From Alloascoidea africana (Eukaryota > Ascomycota > Alloascoideomycetes > Alloascoideales > Alloascoideaceae), in contig JAKTTT010000025.1 of assembly GCA_030581615.1 (NCBI GenBank), positions 186,001 through 250,000 on the forward strand: DNA of 64,000 bases, given 5' to 3'. The notes under the pieces were generated by a model. The model was given only the letters and a program-made list of their open reading frames with translations, had not been told where the DNA came from and ran no database searches. Positions 41,882-52,613 of this stretch are shown here, in pieces. The stretch's first letter is position 1. Each line of letters opens with the position of its first letter. Both the position numbers and the translations under genes were made by a program.

Positions 41882-42886
41882 TTACATAATAATACACTTG
41901 TCGTTAGGTGCCGGAGGAGGATTTTGAGCTTTTTCAATCTCCTCGATCAAAAGTTCAAAAGCCTGATCTGTATATAATTAAAGAGTCAGTCAATAGACCC
42001 CAAAAAGAAAAAGCAGGAGTAAGGTACTTACCAATGTTTTGGTCTTTCTTGGCACTGGTTTCTATGAAAGCACACGAAAATTCTTTCGCCAATTGCTGTC
42101 CCTCAGCAGTAGAAACGGCTCTCTGATTCTGCATATCGATCTTGTTTCCAACAAGTACCATGAGAATGTTGTCTGTGCCTGTGCTGTTCAGAATCTTATC
42201 CCTTATAACCCTGATGGTCTCGAAAGAGGATCTCGAAGCGACAGAGTACACCATAACGTAGCCGTGCACTCCGATCAGATGCTTTTGGTTCATAATGCTG
42301 AACTCGTCTTGACCTGCAGTATCCAAGATCTCAATGGCATACTCTTGTCCTTTGTAATTTATCATTTTGGAAAACTGGTTTTCTATAGTTGGGTAATAAC
42401 TCTCCACAAAGTGGTCTTCGACATATTGAACGGTCATGGATGATTTGCCTAGATCAATCGATTCAAACACTGGTTAGTTTTGCGAGCTCAATTAGGAAAT
42501 TGGCGGGAATAGCAATGACTGGATCATGAAATCCGAGGATTACGATCCACATGTTCAGGTATCAAGGGGTTACAGTCTTTGTCCGGGCACATGTAGACTC
42601 TGCCCAAGCACATAATGCTTCTCCGGAGACTGGCCTCTCTTGATGATCCGGACATGGTCCGAACAACCTTGGTGATTTGCAAATGTGAAGCTTTCGATTT
42701 GTCATGCCAAACCAAAAGACAAACAACGCAAACGAACACAGAATACGAGAGCAATAAATTGGCAATTTCATATCCGTGGATGAAGACAAAAGGCAAGGGG
42801 AAAAAAAATAGAAAAAAGAAATTCGATGGCTTACCGACGGCACGATATCCAACGACAGCGATCTTTCTGGCTTTGGATGGCGGCAT
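41882..42886 (-). CDS. RHB1: Rheb-family GTPase Rhb1, three exons
   Basis: Small GTPase that controls amino-acid uptake and TORC1-related growth. Exons 42835-42886, 42032-42448, 41882-41967; phases agree, 184 residues. The first exon codes MPPSKARKIAVVGYRAV and supplies the P-loop up to the Gly before Lys. Exon 2 carries KSSMTVQYVEDHFVESYY, switch I (YPTIENQFSK), DTAGQDE and VGNKIDM. Exon 3 adds QAFELLIEEIEKAQ and the CaaX box CIIM, which predicts farnesylation. The Arg in the P-loop (GYRAVGKS) is the Rheb signature. Introns: GTAAGC/TCTAG and GTAAGT/ACAG. The first and last exons lie outside the central ORF. Confidence 0.96.
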
Positions 42887-43477
42887 TTTAGAGGAGGTGT
42901 TTGCGATCTAAAGTTTCGGTGCTGAGATTTGGGTCAGATAGAAGCCGTGTGGGCGCTAGAGTCGCTTGGTCTGCTTTTTCCTGAGCTTTGGCTGGAGACT
43001 GGCACTGTGATCGCAGACAGGGAGGAGGGAATGAGGGAAGCCCGGACGGAAGGACGATAAGACGGGGAGGTGTGCTTGGGTAGCAAAAAGCGCAGACCTA
43101 AAGCAGTTACGACGGGGGTTTCCTAAGAAGCGCTCGTTCGCTGGGGGGCGGTGGCAGAGGGCTTGCGGAACGGGGGTCGAGATGGTCGGGACGGGACGGG
43201 ACGAGGGCGCTCTGGGCGGTGTGCTGAGCGAAGCTCCGGTCGGTGAAGAGAGCTTGGCGATGGAGAAGAGAACAGAGGAGGTGGAAATGGAGGTGGAAAC
43301 TGGAAATTGTGCGGACAAAAACAAAAAATGAAAATAATCAAAATAAAAATAAAAATAAAATCGGGCCCGGAAGCGCTTCCTCTTCCATCCGCCAAGGTTT
43401 GCGCAAAAGTCCGCTTTTACATTAACACTAGCCTACACTTTGTCTCTGCGATAAGCACAAACTCCCATTCTCGCCGC
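42887..43477. promoter_or_regulatory. RHB1 promoter and 3' end of the biotinyl gene
   Basis: About 590 bases, GC-rich at 43080-43250 with GGGACGGGACGGGACG-type runs (about 43187-43205), then AT-rich with AAAATAAAAAT runs (43316-43360). Overlapping ORFs on both strands are low in information. No gene seen. Confidence 0.5.
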
Positions 43478-43687
43478 CTAGCTGACGACCGCCAGCACCT
43501 GCTTTTCATCCACATTCTGGCCCTCGGCCACCTTCAGCTGAACCACCCCGGCCTCCCCGGCTGAGGCCACCGTTTCCACCTTCATGTTGGCCACCGTCAC
43601 GAGTGCCGCGCCCTTGTCCACGCGGGCGCCCTGCGCGACGTGGATTCTGGCTACTTTGCCTGTGATTGCGGCGCAGACGTTGCTCAT
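43478..43687 (-). CDS. free-standing biotinyl/lipoyl-like domain protein, 69 residues
   Basis: ATG at 43685-43687, TAG at 43478-43480, no intron. The whole protein is one biotinyl domain: ITGKVARIHVAQGARVDKGA, then VTVANMKVETVASAGEAGVV and a C-terminal half AEGQNVDEKQVLAVVS. The Lys in NMKVE sits where biotin is attached in A/V/S-MKM motifs. In eukaryotes such domains are normally part of carboxylases; here nothing precedes the domain except a repeat-rich leader. Length and layout resemble bacterial single-domain biotin carriers of about 71 residues such as mycobacterial TB7.3. The codons are strikingly GC-rich at third positions, unlike the flanking genes. It may carry biotin for an unknown carboxylase, or act as a biotin store; both are inference. 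The frame extends upstream to 43846 through the repeat, which I read as leader. Confidence 0.7.
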   Translation of the reverse strand: MSNVCAAITGKVARIHVAQGARVDKGAALVTVANMKVETVASAGEAGVVQLKVAEGQNVDEKQVLAVVS

Positions 43688-44325
43688 TGTGATGCAGATA
43701 TTGAGATTGAGATTGAGATTGAGGATGAAATTGAAATTGAAATTGAAATTGAGAATGAGATCGAGATTGAGATGGGAATTGAATAGAGGGAGAAAACCAG
43801 GAAATGCCAGCCCTTTAAATCCTCCCGTAGGCTCATTTCTCCTCATGACACTAGTTCATAGATCGGCAGAATTGGAACTGATTGACTGGGAAATTTCGTC
43901 TGCCTCTGTGATGATCTAGCCCAGCAATCCGCCAATCCAGCAATCCATCTCTGAACCCCCAAGTCTCTTTTTAGCGTATATAGACCGTATGTTGATAGAG
44001 CTCCTACAAAATGACTAAGCCTTTCTTTTGCTACTTTGTCACCTGTTCACCAAAAAGATCAGGTCCAAGCACAGGCACTGAGTCATCCGAGTCATGTTCT
44101 GACTCGTTACGATCCATGACTACGAGTCGAATTGAGGGAAACTCCCATTGGCTACGAATCACTATTGCCAAGCTGTTTGCATTTTCAAATTTTCAAATTT
44201 TCAAATTTTTCGATTTGTCTAAAAAGAAACTAGTATAGCACCTAAAACCTATAGATAAAGGCCAAAAAAAAGAAAACATCTTCATAAGCATCCATGAATC
44301 ATCAAATCAACTATCGTAGAGCTCT
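43688..44325. promoter_or_regulatory. leader and promoter of the biotinyl gene, and spacer to ADH4
   Basis: About 640 bases. The left part is a hexamer-repeat leader (see the repeat at 43700-43782). The rest is AT-rich, with a TTTTCAAA repeat at 44183-44209. A 75-codon plus-strand ORF at 44011 has no family likeness. Confidence 0.5.
43700..43782. repeat. GAGATT/GAAATT hexamer repeat
   Basis: About 13 near-perfect hexamers, read on the plus strand as GAGATT then GAAATT then mixed. On the minus strand this gives a CT-rich leader (TCAATC, TCAATT) ending about 12 bases before the biotinyl-gene ATG. Confidence 0.85.
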
Positions 44326-45564
44326 TTACATAGCATTCGCAAACAATTGAATCACTTGCTCCTTGGTTGGCTGGATAGGATTGGTGATTCCACAGGCATC
44401 GGCCATGGCATTGATGGCCAAGGTCTCAAAGTCGGCCTCCTTGACTCCCAACTCTTTCAATCCGGCTGGGATGCCAACTCTCTTTGACAACTCCTGGATC
44501 TTCTCAATAGCCGCCTCAGCAGTCTGCTCTTTGCACTTGAGATGCTTGGCAACAGTGGCAAGTCTCTCAGAAGCAACCTGGGAGTTGAACTTTTGAACAT
44601 GGGGCAAGAGAATGGCATTGCAAACTCCATGGGGCAGGTTGTAGAAACCGCCCAGCTGATGGGCCATAGCATGTACATATCCCAGCGAAGCATTGTTGAA
44701 AGCCATGCCCGCCAAATATTCTGCGTAGGCCATGTTTTGACGAGCAGTGGCATCCTTGCCGTTGTCAACTGCGGTAACAAGATTCTCCTCGATCAAGTCG
44801 ATTGCTTTCAAAGCACAGGCATCGGTGATGGGGTTAGCGCCCGTTGAAACGTACGCCTCAATCGCGTGGGTCAGTGCATCCATTCCAGTAGCCGCCGTCA
44901 AGGGTTTGGGCATGCCAATCATAGTCGCTGGGTCGTTAACCGCAATTGTGGGTGTGACGTTAGAGTCAACGATTGCCATCTTCACCTTACGTGGGGTGTC
45001 TGTGATAATGGTGAATCTGGTGATTTCCGATGCTGTGCCGGCAGTGGTGTTGATTGAAATGAGAGGCAGCTGGGCCTTGGACGAAACGTCAATTCCCTCG
45101 TAGTCTTGGATCTTGCCTCCGTTTTCTGCAACGAGTGCAACGGCCTTGGCACAGTCGTGCGAGGAACCACCACCGATGGAAATCACAGAGTCGCATTTGT
45201 TGGCTTGGAGCAATGCCAAACCTGCTTCAACATTTTCAATTGAAGGGTTGGGCTCAGCGCCATCGAAAAGAGTCGACTGGATGCCTCTATCCTTCAACAG
45301 GTTGGAAACAGTGGTTGAAAGCCCAACCTTGACAATTCCCTTGTCTGTGATGATGAGCGGGTGCTTAAAACCTTTCTTCTTGATAACGTTCATAGCCTCT
45401 TCCACAGCTCCGTTTCCGAAAAGTGAAATGGGGGCAATGTAAAAACCATGTACATCCTTCTTGGGAACGGTGGTGGAAAAGTTTTTGGCTTGGGCCTTGA
45501 CAAGAGTCCTCTGGGCGGCCTTGAGAGTGGCTGAAAGAGATCTAAGTGCTGAAGTTTGAGACAT
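44326..45564 (-). CDS. ADH4: iron-type alcohol dehydrogenase, ADH4-like, probable mitochondrial form
   Basis: NAD-dependent group III alcohol dehydrogenase interconverting ethanol and acetaldehyde. Single exon, 412 residues. The first 33 residues ([20 protein letters not shown] and on to NFSTT) form a basic, Ser-rich amphipathic leader like a mitochondrial presequence; the Saccharomyces Adh4 protein lacks so long a leader. The core starts at [20 protein letters not shown]. Nucleotide binding: [17 protein letters not shown]. Metal ligands: Asp in the [12 protein letters not shown] region and His residues in [24 protein letters not shown] and [20 protein letters not shown] near 45678-45688 is a possible TATA region. 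An aldehyde dehydrogenase gene lies 3.8 kb to the right. Confidence 0.94.
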   Translation of the reverse strand: MSQTSALRSLSATLKAAQRTLVKAQAKNFSTTVPKKDVHGFYIAPISLFGNGAVEEAMNVIKKKGFKHPLIITDKGIVKVGLSTTVSNLLKDRGIQSTLFDGAEPNPSIENVEAGLALLQANKCDSVISIGGGSSHDCAKAVALVAENGGKIQDYEGIDVSSKAQLPLISINTTAGTASEITRFTIITDTPRKVKMAIVDSNVTPTIAVNDPATMIGMPKPLTAATGMDALTHAIEAYVSTGANPITDACALKAIDLIEENLVTAVDNGKDATARQNMAYAEYLAGMAFNNASLGYVHAMAHQLGGFYNLPHGVCNAILLPHVQKFNSQVASERLATVAKHLKCKEQTAEAAIEKIQELSKRVGIPAGLKELGVKEADFETLAINAMADACGITNPIQPTKEQVIQLFANAM

Positions 45565-47588
45565 TTTTGGTGTTTGTTTTTAGAGCAAGTTGCAAAAGAT
45601 AATTTGGTTCAATGTTAGAAGATAAAGATGAAGATGTTTTTGTAATGATATTTTGAAAACAAGCGAAGTTCAACATCTTTTTATACAACTTTGAGTCCCT
45701 ACATCCTTTTCACCGTATGCCAATCCCCTCAAAACATTTTCCAATTGAGATGGGCCCCCCAGCCTTGGAAACAAGTGGGGGGAGGAGTAGAGGCATGTTG
45801 TAAGTATAGAAAGCCACCAACCCAAGAAATTTCCAAAACATCAAGGCGGCGCGATGGCTTACACGCATCTATACAGATGGGAGATCTGGGGACTACTTGG
45901 GTGGGGTGGAGATGTGTAATTAAACGGGTCCAATTGGCGGATCGACCTTGTATTGTCTTAACCTTGGAGGTACTTTATTTAGCTTCTACTGTGGTCAATT
46001 GACCGAGTTTATCCCCGAGATTGAGATCGAGACCCAATAAACTGGTAATTCGTGATTAAACAATGCTGGAGAAACGGTAGACAAAAAGTTTAAAAGGATT
46101 GTACGTTGGATGGACACTACACTACACAATAGGCCCAACGGTTTTCTTGTTTCTCGCCAAGTTGGAATCTCTTTTTTCTGCAATACCATGGGCTCATGTC
46201 CATTACAAATGGGTGGGATTGTTCGTTGTGGATGCCCGCCACTACGCGTACTTGCAGACGAAGAGGAAGAGGAAGTGCTCACAGCACCAGACGGAAACAA
46301 ATAGGTCCTGTATATTCCCCACACATAAACTTCTCCTCATCACTCCCTCGAAACCTCGAGCTGGATTAATTTTGATCTGATCGGGGAGAAGACATCAAAA
46401 ATAATGCATACTGCAAACTTCTCTGCGTATTGCAGCGAGACAAAACCATATATATCTCCCAAAAAGGGTAATAATAAGAGTATCCGATAACAATGTAGTA
46501 ACAATATTTGAACACGAGGGTTTGTGAGGGTTTCAAGAAACAACTCCAACCATCCGCTGGTCCGTAGAGCCAGCGATACTCCCATCTTCACATTTAAGCT
46601 TTGAACAGCAGCAGCAGCAGCAGCAGAAGCAGGAACAGGAGGGGAGGTGTTTGCATTTTTTTTGTGGCCGATTATCCCCGCTAGAATGTTGAAAATGGCC
46701 TCCAGCTTTGCTGAATTGGAACTTTGACTACATAAAATCATAAAAAATTATTATAAAATGCTGGTAAAAGCGTCTGGATAGTTTGTTGTGTGTTGTGAAA
46801 ATGGAGAATGCAAGATTCCAAGTATGGAAGTAGCTGTTTCCTATTTAAAAATGCTGCATACACCATGACAAACACATAAATCAGAATGTAAAGAATTCGG
46901 ATTTACCAAAAGTGGAGTTTTTAAAACTTGGGCATATGATTTGCTGATAGTTTACAAAAATTTTGGTCTGTTGTAAGCATTACAAGCACCCAAACCTAAG
47001 GAGTTACCTATAGTGGTACAACTTTCGTTGGTTCAGTCAAAATACTAAGGTTTAATGGCAAAAGCATCTGTAAAATATTCCGCTAATCCGTAGAATTAGT
47101 AGTGTTTAAACAGCTGTTTGTTTTTACAGTACGAAAACGAGTAGGATATAACCCCGAGATAATAAACTAGGTTCAAACATTTTGTAATAATCAGTAGCTC
47201 AGTGTACAAGTTTTAAGGGAAAAATTAAGCATGGAAATGGCGCAGTTATCAGGAGAAAGTCCACACCCAAAGTACGGAAATCAAAGCTTGTCCATGTCCC
47301 TGAATTTGGTTCCATTTGTTGAAACTTTGCGGGGTGCATCGCATGAATCTGATGCCCAAGAGTGTCCTCTTTTCTCGGGTCTCAGTTTTAGATCTAGATG
47401 ATCTTTAAATAAACAAAATAATAATAAAGAAAAAGAACCCACTTGCTAAAATAAGGTTCTTGGAATCAAGCACTCTCGAAGGTGTCTAGCCATTTGTCAC
47501 AGCACTGGCCACTCGAACGCAGCAATGTATCGATCGCTCCCACTGCCTCAAGCGCACCACCTACTCCGGGAGAGGAGAACGGCAGATA
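45565..47588. other. long intergenic region, no certain gene
   Basis: About 2 kb. The left 200 bases hold the ADH4 promoter (pyrimidine/A-rich leader, TATA-like stretch). A 133-codon minus-strand ORF (46340-46741) contains an Ala run from (CAG)n at 46607-46625 and hydrophobic stretches; I do not recognise it and give it low weight. The 46750-47500 part is AT-rich and shows nothing. Confidence 0.4.
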
Positions 47589-48278
47589 TTAAAAGGTGTC
47601 TTCGGTGTTTCGGAAAACCAGTTCAGAAGAGAAGGATCTCGTCACAACTGCAAGATTGCAGAGGTCTTGTACATATACCCCAAAACGGGAAGTCACAAAG
47701 AGGCGCACGGGTGTGAAATGGCGGGGTAATCCAGTATTGTCATCTTCCCCACGTTGCGCCCATAGCCGCTCCAGAAAGCTTTCCAAGTTCTTCTCGGCGA
47801 GTCTCCAGCACTCACTTCTCTTGATTGAGGCATTCCGGGAGAAAGGCAGAGTGTGTACAGAGGGCAGAGGGCAGAGGGCACACGGGAGAAAAGCGCTGAG
47901 ATCCTGCAACATGTTGGTCCATTTCTGTGCTTCTACTTTGGACCCTTCGGCCCCCAAACAGCTTGCAATTGGCAACTGATAAAACCGTCGAGCTCTTTTC
48001 CTAGCTTCGGCTTCTAACTGTTGGGTCCCGGCACCAGTAGTCCCAGCAAAACCAATAATCTGGTCCATCTCCGAAGTACGATTTATACCTTCCAGTTCTA
48101 GCCCGATTGACTTCCCAGACGGTAAAAAGTCGCTCCACCGTATGTCAATAGCACTGACGTTTTCCGCCGGTTGCGTGAGTGGGTTTGGGATCTGGACATA
48201 AAATAGCCAATTCAGACTCAAATTGAGAACCTCACGGGTTCTTTCGGCATGTTTACGTTCAACTCGAAGGTAATCCAT
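47589..48278 (-). CDS. unrecognised protein of about 229 residues
   Basis: An ORF from ATG 48276-48278 to TAA 47589-47591. The translation has a normal amino-acid mix: LNLSLNWLFYVQIPNPL, then IDIRWSDFLPSGKSIGLELE, a helical stretch (LEAEARKRARRFYQLPIA), KWTNMLQDLSAFLPC, a Cys-rich bit, SECWRLAEKNLESFLERLW and RHFTPVRLFVTSRFG. No membrane segment or signal peptide. Upstream, ATG ATT followed by GTAAGT and an ATAG acceptor could add a two-codon exon (intron of 43 bases, 48279-48321), and an unspliced ORF there reads SSETFTASVQDWID in another frame; the true start may therefore differ. Probably a real gene, but I cannot name the family. Confidence 0.5.
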   Translation of the reverse strand: MDYLRVERKHAERTREVLNLSLNWLFYVQIPNPLTQPAENVSAIDIRWSDFLPSGKSIGLELEGINRTSEMDQIIGFAGTTGAGTQQLEAEARKRARRFYQLPIASCLGAEGSKVEAQKWTNMLQDLSAFLPCALCPLPSVHTLPFSRNASIKRSECWRLAEKNLESFLERLWAQRGEDDNTGLPRHFTPVRLFVTSRFGVYVQDLCNLAVVTRSFSSELVFRNTEDTF

Positions 48279-49379
48279 CTATCCAGTCTTGGACTGAAGC
48301 TGTAAATGTCTCACTACTTACAATCATTATATTGATACTTGTAGACACTTGTAGTATGTGGGGGATGTGGGGGGTATCTCACACTCAGGGTTCTTAATCA
48401 AGAAGACAAAAACAACCGACCCATTAGTCAGCTTGTATTTTTCACTTCATTACAAATCTTGGGCTTTTGGAGATGCCCAAGTGGAAAACAGTGTGTTGTT
48501 TTTGTGGAGGTGAGCATCATCAATCTTGCCTTGTCGGTACTAAAGTTGAACGGTCAGGCACGTAATAAGCCCTGCCTGCACAGAAGATGCCTACAAAGTT
48601 TTTCCCTAATCTCTTCCTCATACATGATATTATAGCCGAGCCGCTTAGAATTGCTAGCTTGAAGCATGTCCGTGATACGGAGTAATGGCGCTTAGCTGCC
48701 CTGTTATCCCTCGCATCATGTAACTGTGCTCTGTTGACTTTTATCTCACAAAAGCTCTGCTGGCCCGGTATTGGATACGGCCGGACTCGATGATCCACAA
48801 GTTTTATCACGCATTAAACAAGACCGGCCTCCAATGTAAGCATGCCAAAGGGGAACTTGGCAATCGAAGAACCGTGCAGGTTGCATCACTCTACCGTAAA
48901 TTGATTGATTTTTGAATATTTTCCCAAACCCACAACTGTTTACTTCTAGGAATATGGACTCCCAAAGGCACAAGACTCATCAGGTTTTTGACAGTGGCCG
49001 AAAAGATACAAGGAAATGTGTGAAGTAGGTGGCATTGTGTAAGTTGAGTGAGAGAAAGAGGCAGGATCAAATGAAGTGACCAGCAATCAAGAGCTAAAGA
49101 CAGATCGTACACTTTTGGGGCCTGATTCACTGAGATTCCTGATCTTGATTCTGTATAGATCATAATGAATATCGAATACCCCGCATATCAAACCAAAAGG
49201 GAATTTTTGTTTTTTTAGTCATTGGGGTTAGTAAGACCTAATACTCACATTCATTCGGGACCACTTCTCCACGGACTAGATCTGAAAAAGTATAAGAAGG
49301 ATGCACATTCCCCTTCTTCTGTTTGTTTCATCATAGAGCCTTCTCTTCATTTACTCTTCAAACACTTCACTACACAAAA
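48279..49379. promoter_or_regulatory. divergent promoter region with the ALD promoter
   Basis: About 1.1 kb. AT-rich with a pyrimidine-rich leader (49300-49375) before the aldehyde dehydrogenase ATG. ORFs on the minus strand at 48520-49163 overlap and look random. No gene seen. Confidence 0.45.
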
Positions 49380-50873
49380 ATGACACTTCCACTTTCTGTC
49401 AAGATCGATCTCCCCAATGGAATCTCCTACGAGCAGCCAACAGGTCTGTTCATCAACAACGAGTTTGTTCCCTCCAAACAAGGTAAGACCTTTGCTGTTG
49501 AGAACCCTTCCACAGAAGAGACCATCACCGAGGTGTACGAAGCTCTAGAAGAAGACGTTGACATTGCTGTTGATGCTGCGGCTGAGGCTTTCAAGACCTG
49601 GAAAACCGAGGACCCCATCGTTAGAGGACGTCTCCTCTACAAATTGGCCGATCTAATCGAAAGAGATGCCAAAATCCTGGCCTCAATCGAGTCTCTCGAT
49701 AACGGTAAGGCTTTCCAGCTCGCCACAGGTGACGTTGCCCTCGTTGTCAATGTCATCAGAAACTATGCTGGCTGGACCGATAAGGTTTACGGCAAGTTGA
49801 TCGATACCAACGATGGATACTTTACATATACCAGAAAAGAGCCATTGGGCGTCTGTGGCCAAATCATCCCATGGAACTTCCCACTGCTCATGTGGTCCTG
49901 GAAAGTCGGCCCTGCTATAGCCACCGGTAACACTGTGGTTCTGAAAACAGCAGAGTCTACTCCTCTGTCTGCTCTATACGTCTCCAAGCTGGTCAAGGAG
50001 GCTGGTTTCCCACCGGGTGTCCACAACATTGTCTCTGGTTTCGGAAAGAGCGCAGGACATGCAATTGCCACACATGAGAAGATCAAGAAGGTTGCATTCA
50101 CGGGTTCAACCGCAACAGGAAGACACATCATGAGAGCTGCTGCTTCTTCCAACTTGAAGAAGGTTACCTTGGAGCTCGGCGGTAAGTCACCAAACATCAT
50201 CTTTGCAGATGCAAACATCGAAAAGGCAGTTGAATGGATCAACTTTGGTATCTACTACAACTCTGGTGAGGTTTGCTGTGCGGGATCCAGAATTTACGTT
50301 CAAGACACCATCTACGAAAAGGTTTTGGAGGCTTTCAAGAACAGAGCCGAGTCCAACGTTGTTGGTGATCCATTCCACCCAGAAACCTTCCAGGGTTCTC
50401 AGACCTCAAAGATGCAGCTCGACAAGATTTTGGGCTACATTGACGAAGGTAAGAAAGAAGGTGCAAGAGTCATTACTGGTGGTGCCCGAAAGGGAGACAA
50501 GGGATACTTTGTCCAGCCTACAATCTTTGCCGATGTCAAGGATAACATGAAGATTGTCAAGGAGGAGATCTTTGGCCCTGTTGTCACAATCTCCAAATTT
50601 AGCACTGTTGATGAGGTTATCGACGCTTCTAATGATTCTATCTATGGTCTCGCAGCTGGTATTCACACCGAAGACGTGAACAAGGCCATTGATGTTGCCA
50701 ACAGATTGAACGCAGGAACTGTCTGGGTCAACACTTACAACGCTTTCCATCACCAGGTTCCATTCGGAGGTTTCAACCAAAGTGGTATGGGAAGAGAAAT
50801 GGGTGAAGAGGCCTTGGATAACTACACCCAAGTCAAGGCTGTCAGAATGTCCATTGTTCAAAAGACTGTTTGA
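49380..50873 (+). CDS. NAD(P)-dependent aldehyde dehydrogenase, cytosolic type
   Basis: Oxidises acetaldehyde and other aldehydes to acids; in yeasts it feeds acetyl-CoA synthesis. Single exon, 497 residues from the ATG at 49380; the open frame upstream has no ATG. Seen: cofactor-binding [29 protein letters not shown], the catalytic Glu in [10 protein letters not shown] (about residue 265), the catalytic Cys in [10 protein letters not shown] (second Cys of the pair, about 298), and [13 protein letters not shown]. It lacks a presequence, so cytosolic location is likely (Ald2/3/6-like), while a mitochondrial form would be longer. High third-position C/G for a yeast suggests strong expression. 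Together with the ADH4-type gene it covers ethanol to acetate. Confidence 0.95.
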   Translation: MTLPLSVKIDLPNGISYEQPTGLFINNEFVPSKQGKTFAVENPSTEETITEVYEALEEDVDIAVDAAAEAFKTWKTEDPIVRGRLLYKLADLIERDAKILASIESLDNGKAFQLATGDVALVVNVIRNYAGWTDKVYGKLIDTNDGYFTYTRKEPLGVCGQIIPWNFPLLMWSWKVGPAIATGNTVVLKTAESTPLSALYVSKLVKEAGFPPGVHNIVSGFGKSAGHAIATHEKIKKVAFTGSTATGRHIMRAAASSNLKKVTLELGGKSPNIIFADANIEKAVEWINFGIYYNSGEVCCAGSRIYVQDTIYEKVLEAFKNRAESNVVGDPFHPETFQGSQTSKMQLDKILGYIDEGKKEGARVITGGARKGDKGYFVQPTIFADVKDNMKIVKEEIFGPVVTISKFSTVDEVIDASNDSIYGLAAGIHTEDVNKAIDVANRLNAGTVWVNTYNAFHHQVPFGGFNQSGMGREMGEEALDNYTQVKAVRMSIVQKTV

Positions 50874-52613
50874 AAAAAGAGAGACTTTGTTTCTGTTTGA
50901 TGTTTATGACTGACAATGATCTTTTATTTTTGTCAATTGGTTTTGAATTAGTTTTGAATGCTTACTGCTTTTGTTGCTAACTACGAATAAAAAAAAGTAT
51001 GGATTAAACAATGGTGTGTTTAAATTGGTAACGTGTTGAGAAGTTTATTCCATTTCTTCTACTTGTATTTATTCCATCCCATTTTAAGGAACCAGCTTTA
51101 CTTGATTGCTTAATGGCACTAAACCTTCTCCTTGTAGATGTCCTCGAACTCGAAGCAATGACTAGTTGGGTAAAACTAAAAACTATCGAGAAGAAATCTA
51201 AACAATAGCTTTTCGGCCGTTGAGTTTGTTTTTTTCTAGAAACAATGTGTTATTCCGTGGGGTTTTGATACTACGATCATGGCACATCATCTGAGTTAAG
51301 AATTGAAAACTCTAGACCAAATGATTTGCACATAAGGAAATTGGACTGAGTATCCAGATGCCCAATTGTACCTTGTTAGTAGGCAACTCACACGATGGAA
51401 CGTTTTTTGGTTGAAATTGTCCCTATATACACTTAGCGGGGAAAGAAATATGGCCGGTTCGCGTTAGCAAATTGTGCACCACCAACCGCCGCAAGGAGTA
51501 AAACATGTACACTTGGCCAAGTATGTATGAAAATCCTTTACACAGATAGGTAGTCCAGCCCCAAAGCCAAGACCAATAATGGCCAGACCCGAATCGCACA
51601 TTTGACTCTCCACGACTGTAGGTTTGGTTGGGTTAGTGGATCACTAGAGGATGCACTAAGTCTTCACTAAGTCTTCACTAGTAATCTGGTGAAAAGTTGG
51701 TAGCAACATGCCTAGACGTGTAAGAGCTTGATTATTGCATCCCAGTTGGTGTGGCAAGTAACGGAGAGTGAAAAATACAAGCAAGAGAGCAGATGCCTAA
51801 TTACAGCTAGTAAAGCAACTATGAAACACTGGTTTCCATAGAGAACTGGACCATATCGAGGCGGGATGGAAGTTTGTTATGTAAGCCTAACTCTATATTT
51901 GAGATTTACCGATTTCGAAACCAAACCGCACAGAGCAGTGCAAAATCCATGGTTGACTCGAGGAATTGAAAAAAAAAGGGGGGAATCCAAGGAGAGCCAG
52001 GGGGAATAGAGAACGAGCGTGGATATATCTATATACCCCGAAAACCCGTTGTGATCTCCGTTTTTTCCATATAGTCGGCTCTCCCGAGCGTGTTCCTGAT
52101 TGTAGCAACTCAGATCCGTTAGCACTAGACAAGGTCGGATGCAAGACAAACGATCTCTGCAGGATGCGCGTCGTATCTGGTCGTAAAAGCTTAATCGCAA
52201 ACAGGAGAAAGTCTATTTCCGATGGCACTCCTTTTTGACTCCTGTTCTTTTCCTTTGGCCATCTTTTGACATCTGTACAATTTTTTTCTTCTTTCTTTCC
52301 TTCTTTTTTCCTCTCACCTTTCTTCTCTTTGTTTAGCGGATTTACTTTCTTAAAGCTCGTTCATTTCTATTATTTATAGTTCTACTACTAGTACTGTGTC
52401 TGGGTCTAGATCTAGGTCTGTTCGCTATAGGTGCTTCCCTTATATCAGTACGCGTGTTTCGTTTTTTTCCAACAGAAATTGAGACTGGAATCTACTGATT
52501 TTCCAAAGGGAATTTGACACATTCGTTAGAAAGAAAGGTATTAAAATAATCCGTCTATTCTTCACTTCTTACTATACCCTGCTTCAAGCAACAACTTCAA
52601 TACAAGATCGACA
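50874..52613. promoter_or_regulatory. long intergenic region upstream of the WSC sensor gene
   Basis: 1.74 kb. A 12-mer of CACTAAGTCTT type repeats about three times at 51653-51681. T-rich and pyrimidine tracts lie at 52230-52340, and the leader before the ATG is AT-rich. ORFs at 51877-52238 overlap on both strands. The length is typical of a regulated cell-surface gene. No gene seen. Confidence 0.45.

Noticed and set aside
42524-42886. 120-codon ORF reading through the first RHB1 intron
   Set aside because: Only its first 17 codons are coding; the rest is intron, shown by the P-loop being completed by the downstream exon.
46340-46741. 133-codon minus-strand ORF with an Ala run
   Set aside because: No family likeness, AT-rich leader without good context, and its Ala run comes from a CAG repeat; kept only as a remark in the spacer entry.
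49323-49379. N-terminal extension of the aldehyde dehydrogenase
   Set aside because: The frame is open but begins with a non-ATG codon; the ATG at 49380 gives the normal cytosolic length.
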